Positions 58,506 through 64,000 of a stretch of DNA of 64,000 bases are shown one piece after another. The translations under genes and the position numbers were made by a program. Every line of letters begins with the position of its first letter. Within the stretch, counting starts at the first letter, position 1. Origin of the DNA: Setaria digitata (taxonomy: Eukaryota; Nematoda; Chromadorea; Rhabditida; Setariidae); NCBI GenBank assembly GCA_003640385.1, contig RCAB01000153.1, positions 62,001 through 126,000 on the forward strand. The letters run 5' to 3'. The notes below the pieces were generated by a model. That model saw only the letters and a list, made by a program, of their open reading frames with translations. It was not told the origin of the DNA and did not search any database.

Positions 58506-60721
58506 CTTTTCATTGCCAATTAATTGCAGCTTTAAGAAATTTTACTTTATGCTTGTAAAAAAACAAAAAAAAACACTCTTTTTTTTCAAATCATATGTAA
58601 AAATTTTTTAGTTGTGATTATAATGATAAAATAAAAATTGCAGTATAAAAGTTTCACTGTTAAAAAATAAAACAAAAACAAAAAAAAAAAATTCCGAAAC
58701 AGAAATATTGCTCATAATAGCTAAATAATTAGTTTCATTTAAAAATCACATTCCAAACGGTTACCAGCTAAAGTAAGCGTAAGCTAATTTCCAATTTCAT
58801 TGTTTTAATTAATTATGTTCCAAAAAAAAAGGTTTTTTTTTTCCTCATTAAAATGAATTAAATGCTTGTGCCAAAATTGAATTGCAGAAACATATGCAAA
58901 CTTAAATTTGCATAAATTTGTAATAATTACTAAGCATAAATTCAAAACCCTTAAAATGGTGAAAAGAGAAGGAAGAATGACAACTATTGGCTAAAAACTT
59001 TCACAAAATACTATAGTTTTTTTATTGTTGAACAAAAGATAAAAATAAAAGTTTGAAAAATTCTATGCTCTTGAAGTATCAAAAAAAAAAAACGAAAAAA
59101 ACGTAAAAACTGCTCGATTCAATCAGAGCTAAAAGCTAATGTTTGGAAATTGTGTTCATTGCAAAATTTTAACTTCTTTTTTTTTTCAAACGAAATTTTC
59201 TCTGTGTGTTTGAAAAAAATAAAAAGAAAAAAAAAAAACGCAGCAGCATGCGAAATTTCATGGGATATAACTGAAGATTAAAAAAAATTTTTTTGAAATC
59301 ATATAGTCTGCTTAGCTTCCTGCTAAATTGAGATAAATTGAAAAATTCAAGTTTCAAGTTGTACAAAACTTTACCGTGTATAAATAAAATTTCACTTATG
59401 CTCCCATTTAAAAATCTTTGATAAGCAACAAGTTTTGTTGTTTTAATTTGTTTGACAAAAATTAATTATTGTTATTATCAGCATCTGATTAATTTAGAAA
59501 TCATCTCGAAAATCCAATGCTTCTTAGCTAAATAAACAAATAATTTGCACAAAATACTACTAACTTTTGATGAGAACGAAATATATGTTGTTTAAGTCTC
59601 AAGAGTAAATTAGATTTAGTTTGTTTGCTTGAGATAATTGCTTATTTAATTAAGACAAATGATCCAATAAATACATAGTAAAATGCAAACATTAGAACAT
59701 ACAAACACATGTGAATGCATAAATAATTTGAGGATTAAATGTAAACTATCTTTTCTTTCTTTTTTTTTTTTTTTTTCAATTCTCAAATTTACAACTTCTA
59801 GTTTTAGAAGTCTTTAGACAAGACTAATGATTGCAGTATTTGTTGATTATCAATAAATGATCAGAGTATTGTTGTTTGTAAACTATCCGATTTTTAGACT
59901 AGCATAGTTAGTTGCACTTATAAAATATTTCTAGGCTATGAAAAAAAAAAAAAAAAAAAAAATGACCACTGTATTGTGCTGCTATTAGATTCACAGACTA
60001 CGAAGAAATGTTCCTAGTAAAGTGAGCTCTAATTAAGGTGCTACTGTGTATATTTTACAAAATTTAACTTCAGATTTTGTTGATGAAAATGTATAAAACT
60101 AATATTTCAAAGAGAAGAAAACGATTTTTTTTCTTTTTCTTTTTTTTTTTAAAGAATAAAAAAGTGTCATTCAAAAATTAGCCGAATGAGTGCAAGTAAA
60201 AAGTGAAAGAGAAAAATAAACAGTGAAAAAAAATTTTTTGAAGTGGCTTCTTTCAAGAAAAAAGAAAAAAAAAAAAAAGAGAAAAATGAAAGAAAGCAAA
60301 TTAATGCTAAGTTAGACAAATTCCTATTCCATCCAAAGCTAAACTTTTCATCCACTTGATTTTTTCCTTCTTTCACTTTTTTTTTTTCGTTTTTTTTTTT
60401 TTTTTTTTTATTTGTATAGTATTTGGTCAATTGCATTACAATACCTAGAATGACAGGAAACGGGAGAATTCAGAAGAGTAAAGTGATATTTTGGAAGATA
60501 CGCGAGAGATGATATGAGAAATACCGGGAGAAGAGATCGTAAGAGGAGAGGAACGAAGGAAAGGAGGAGGTGGTTTTTTTTTTTTGGTTTAGAGAAATCC
60601 TTAAGTATGCATATAAAAGTTTGAAGATTTAAGCATTACTTTAAACAGTAACAGTCTATTTATCTATTAATTGCACATCGTCGTAACGGACAAAATTTTA
60701 ACTGAAAATTTTTGAAATAAA
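58506..60721. other. Second gene desert, part 6, and upstream of the secreted-protein gene
   Basis: AT-rich DNA with homopolymers (59762-59776 T, 59941-59962 A, 60389-60410 T). A purine-rich stretch lies at about 60450-60570. CATATAAAAG near 60609 could be a TATA box about 110 bases before the ATG at 60722. Confidence 0.45.
60607..60619 (+). promoter_or_regulatory. Possible TATA box of the secreted-protein gene
   Basis: GCATATAAAAG lies about 105-110 bases before ATG 60722. Placement is plausible for a short 5' UTR; nothing else supports it. Confidence 0.3.
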
Positions 60722-62353
60722 ATGGCTTTTGTGAGAAATTTGCTGATTTTTACACTTTTTTGCATCCTACAACCAAGCACTGTTGTATGTTTTAATTTTA
60801 ATTTAAAATTTTATTCTTTATTTTTTTTTTTGCTTTTTTTTTTTTTTTGCATTTTTTGCTTAACAAATTTGAGCAAATTTTTAAATTTTAATTTCATGTT
60901 CTTTGGAAGTATATAATCTTTTTTTTTTTTTTTTTTTTGTGAGAAAAAAATAAAAACAGAAACAAAATAGGAAAAAAATAGATTAATTAATTTAATAATA
61001 ATTCAACAATAACAACGAAGTATTAGAATAGCAATACTAAGGTTAATTGATAAGGTAGGTTAATTGTTCAAATTGAAATTGATTAAATAACAGACGAAAT
61101 GAAACTTTTTTTTTCGTCAAAAAATAAGTTCTTTTTCCTTAATGAAATTATATAATATAATTTTGTAAAATTTCAATAATAATTTTTTCCAAAATTTAAA
61201 ATTATGCAATGTAATTTCTTTTTTTTTTTTCATTTAATTTTTTTAGGATTCAGTAGAGCTATCGGCCGGTGAAATGATTCAACGAGTAAAACGGCAATGT
61301 GGATGTTGCTCATGTTCCGGTTCCGGAACATCATCCTGTTCATGCTCACCTTCCTGTCCCTGTACATCGGGTGCTGGTTATAATAATTATGCGGCAGATT
61401 ACGGTTATAATTTGGGCGGAAACAGTTTCGGCATTCCTTTTGGAAATTCATATATCGCCGCTGTATGTATCACTTAAGTTTTAGCGTGAAGAATATGTGC
61501 GGAGGAAAATTAAATCTCCAGCATTTATCAGTGAATTACCGGTTAGCATCCGGTATTTGAGGGAACTGAATTATCCGGTATGTGTAATAAACGGCTTTTC
61601 GATAGAAACTGAATTGACAGTTTCTATCTAGTATGTAACGAAACTAAATTACCAGTTCCTGTCCGGTATCAATAGAAATTGAATTAACGTACAACATTTG
61701 TTATGCATAAAATTGGGTCAAAAAATGGTTTCCGAAATGGGAAATATTTTATTTTATTTTTATCCGGTAGATGACTTTCAAAAATACAATCAGGAAGCAA
61801 TTGAAATCGGAAAGAAATCGGATGATATTTCTAATGAATAGTAATTTGCAGAAAATAATTTAATAGCACACCTGGAGAGGTATCATTAAATTTGACAGAG
61901 CTAAATTATTGTAATTAGCACGAAATTATTTGAAACATGTGAAAAGAATAATTATTGATTTTTAAGCAGTTATTATTGGAAAAATTTATTAATCACAAAA
62001 TTACTCCATCATTTCCTTCGCAATTAATTAATTAATCGATTGATTTTTTTTTTTTTTTTTAAACATTTCAGTATGGTCAATACAATCCGGCAATGTTTGG
62101 AATGAATACGGGAAGCAGTTGTGGAATGGGAGGAACAACAACAGGCTGTGGTTCCAGCAATATACTACCATACAACTTTGGTTCCGGTTATGACGGTATT
62201 TTCGCTAACACCGGTACCGGATACGGTTATCCACAAATGACCGCCTGCTCAGCAGCATTTAATACACGATGTTATTGTGGAACCGGTTATTCACCATGTA
62301 ATAATGGTGCATTGTGTTGCAGGAATGGTAGCAATAGCCCGATGATGCCTTAA
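60722..62353 (+). CDS. Small secreted Cys/Gly/Tyr-rich protein with dibasic cleavage site
   Basis: Three exons, 60722-60784, 61247-61462 and 62072-62353, all phase 0, give 186 residues. Residues 1-21 (MAFVRNLLIFTLFCILQPST) form a clear signal peptide. A short pro-segment ends at QRVKR, a furin-like site at about residue 37. Next comes a dense cysteine cluster (CGCCSCSGSG, then SCSCSPSCPC), then Gly/Tyr/Asn-rich sequence, and a C-terminal cysteine module (TACSAAFNTRCYCGTGYSPC, then CC near the end). I do not recognise the family. Secretion and processing are inferred from the signal and dibasic site; a surface, cuticle or extracellular structural role is possible but not shown. Splice sites are good (GTATGT donors, TTTTAG and ATTTCAG acceptors). 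Confidence 0.75.
61533..61688 (+). repeat. Degenerate 35-bp tandem repeat in intron 2, with a perfect hairpin
   Basis: Units starting with a GAATTA(C)C-like core begin at 61533, 61568, 61611, 61647 and 61681 (spacing 35, 43, 36, 34) and most include a CCGGTAT block. GATAGAAACTG (61601-61611) and CAGTTTCTATC (61618-61628) form an 11-bp perfect stem with a 6-base loop. Confidence 0.65.
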
Positions 62354-63448
62354 TTTTTTACTAATTAATCACTAATTAACACATTAAGTGTTTTCATTCG
62401 TTCAANCCTCTTCGGTAGTTTTTTTTTTAATGAGAGAAAGCAAAAAAAAAATTTTCATCAAATAACTTTATTACTATCTTTTTTCTGCCAAAAAAAAAAA
62501 AATGAAAATGTTCGTCCGTTCATTTATTTCTCATAAAATTTAATTACTTTTGAACTAAATAGCTAAATCAAATTCCTTTGGTTTTTTTTTTTTTTTAGTC
62601 TTTTAGAAATTCATTTAAAACCATAATTTGTTTTCTATTTCCATTATAATTATTTGATAAAAATTTGAATTTCGTGAGGAAAATTTTGCAATTCATTTGA
62701 ACAATGTGTGCAAATTACATAAAAAAAAAATATTACTTAGAGAAAAAAAAAAGAAAAAAAATTAAGATTATGAAAATTAAAAATGTTGCCAAAATCATGG
62801 AATAATTTAGAAATGATTTTTTGCAAAAAAAAAAAACATTTTGTTTTCACTAATTTTTTTTTTTTAATCTGAACAAAATTTAACTATATTAATAGCAAAA
62901 ATTAAATTAAATCAGCAAAATAAAAAACGTTTAACTATCACACATAAATAAAACAAAAAAAAAAAACTTCTAGTCTAATAAGTTTCTCTGATGAGTCGGA
63001 AAAAAGTTCAAAAAAGTCCATAGCAAGCTTATAAAAAAAAGTTTAAAAAAAAATCTTAAAAGTCGTTTGATTATTCAAATTATTACAAATATTTATTTTA
63101 TCATTAATATATAATTCATTTTGAAGTTCACATATTACAATTTTTAATTTCTGATTTCATATTTTATTTTAAACTTTACATGCACATCTAATTCTTTTCT
63201 TCTTCATCCATTCAAATTACGAAAAAAAAAAAAAAGGCAAGCAATTATAATTTTCCATTTCAATAAAATTAACAACTTAAAAGTTTTTCTGAAATTTGCA
63301 AAATTTTTAAAACTTTTAAATTTTAACAACTACATTGATATCATCGATAATTATGCCACTAAAATTTAATAATCGCTTAAGATAATTTTTAAAAAAAAAA
63401 AAAAAAAAAACCCCAAAATACATTTTACATAAAATTCAAATTTAACAA
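62354..63448. other. Spacer between the secreted-protein gene and the LIM gene
   Basis: AT-rich DNA with an N at 62406 and many A/T runs. It should include the 3' UTRs of both converging genes. Confidence 0.5.
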
Positions 63449-63580
63449 TTAAATTAATTTTTCAATTTTTGCTTGCTTCTCATCTGGCGCATAGATGAGA
63501 CCATTGTATAAACGATAGAAGCATTCATGACAGTATGGTTTTCGTTCATGTTCACGATAAGTACCACGTAGGTTAAGAGC
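63449..63580 (-). CDS. C-terminal exon of a LIM-domain protein (gene continues past the right edge)
   Basis: On the minus strand a TTTTCAG acceptor (63587-63581) is followed by a 43-residue open frame to TAA (63451-63449). It reads ALNLRGTYREHERKPYCHEC, then FYRLYNGLIYAPDEK and a Lys/Ile-rich end. G-x-Y-x-E-H-x-x-K-P-Y-C-x-x-C matches the second zinc knuckle of a LIM domain, so this is the last half of the final LIM domain. The first knuckle must lie in an upstream exon beyond 64000, since none was found between 63588 and 64000. Which LIM family (CRIP, PINCH, FHL or other) cannot be told from this piece. Confidence 0.75.
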   Translation of the reverse strand, partial: ALNLRGTYREHERKPYCHECFYRLYNGLIYAPDEKQAKIEKLI

Positions 63581-63587
63581 CTGAAAA

Positions 63588-64000
63588 TAAATATCTTCAT
63601 TTTTTGGCCAATAATCATTAACTACTTGTTATTAATGATTATATTTCAATGATGTTCACCGATTTACCGAGCAATTGCTCAGGTAAGGCAAAGCAGTGAA
63701 TTTAAATTTTATTAAAATCAGTTTCTGAAATAAAGTTTTAAACATGAAAAACAAAAATACTGCATGAAATACTTTACAGTAAAGTTTAATATAATTTAGA
63801 AAGTCCTAAAAATTTTAAATTTTTAAGCATATGTTTTAAAAATTTGCACAATTTTTCTATTCTTCTAAATGTCTCGTGATAGGGTTAATTTGCTGATAAG
63901 AAATGAAATATAATTAAAACGTTCAATAAGACAAGTCTAAGGGATAAAATTTCACATATGCAAATAATAAACGATTAATTATTGTTGTTGCGAATAAAAT
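63588..64000. other. Intron of the LIM gene (minus strand)
   Basis: AT-rich, no coding-like frame. Interpreted as intron only because the exon at 63449-63580 needs an upstream partner. Confidence 0.45.

Overview
The window looks like nuclear DNA of a parasitic nematode, most likely a filarial or close relative. Intergenic DNA is very AT-rich with many long A/T homopolymers. Genes are broken by many short introns with GT...TTTCAG-type splice sites, and the best matches in memory are to C. elegans/animal proteins (LEM-3/ANKLE1, TTC14, p31comet/CMT-1, CDC5L, POU class III CEH-6). I cannot name the species from the sequence alone.

Layout. (1) 1-22 kb is a gene-dense plus-strand block: lem-3/ANKLE1 (5' end not found; exons 1149-5386), an unexplained short exon at 6769-6873, TTC14 (7411-10857), the HORMA-fold checkpoint protein p31comet (11729-13293), a GC-richer stretch with several small open frames (13.7-15.2 kb), and CDC5L (15637-21944, 17 exons, 753 codons by my joining). 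Three of the four main proteins act in the nucleus on genome maintenance, the spindle checkpoint or mRNA splicing. They share a strand, but the gaps between them (2.0, 0.9 and 2.3 kb) are too wide to claim an operon. (2) 22-42 kb is a gene desert of AT-rich, low-complexity DNA with microsatellites, including an uninterrupted (TC)n of about 277 bp. (3) 41993-43249, minus strand, is an intronless POU class III homeobox gene with a long Gln/His tract. (4) 43.3-60.7 kb is a second desert, holding a possible POU promoter, (GAT)n repeats, a 35-bp degenerate tandem repeat and one short minus-strand open frame of uncertain status. (5) 60722-62353, plus strand, is a three-exon gene for a small secreted Cys/Gly/Tyr-rich protein with a dibasic cleavage site. 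(6) 63449-63580, minus strand, is the last exon of a LIM-domain gene running off the right edge.

Together the deserts on both sides of the developmental POU gene look like the regulatory landscape of a transcription factor. At least six places have a single N directly between two near-identical copies of 90-240 bp; these are best read as unmerged contig overlaps, not biology. I found no rRNA, tRNA, CRISPR, intact transposon or virus, and no convincing new multi-gene system. The most useful leads are the orphan exon at 6779 that fits the lem-3 reading frame, the two competing frames in lem-3 exon 3, the repeat-plus-hairpin in the intron of the secreted-protein gene, and the E-box cluster at 25.9 kb.
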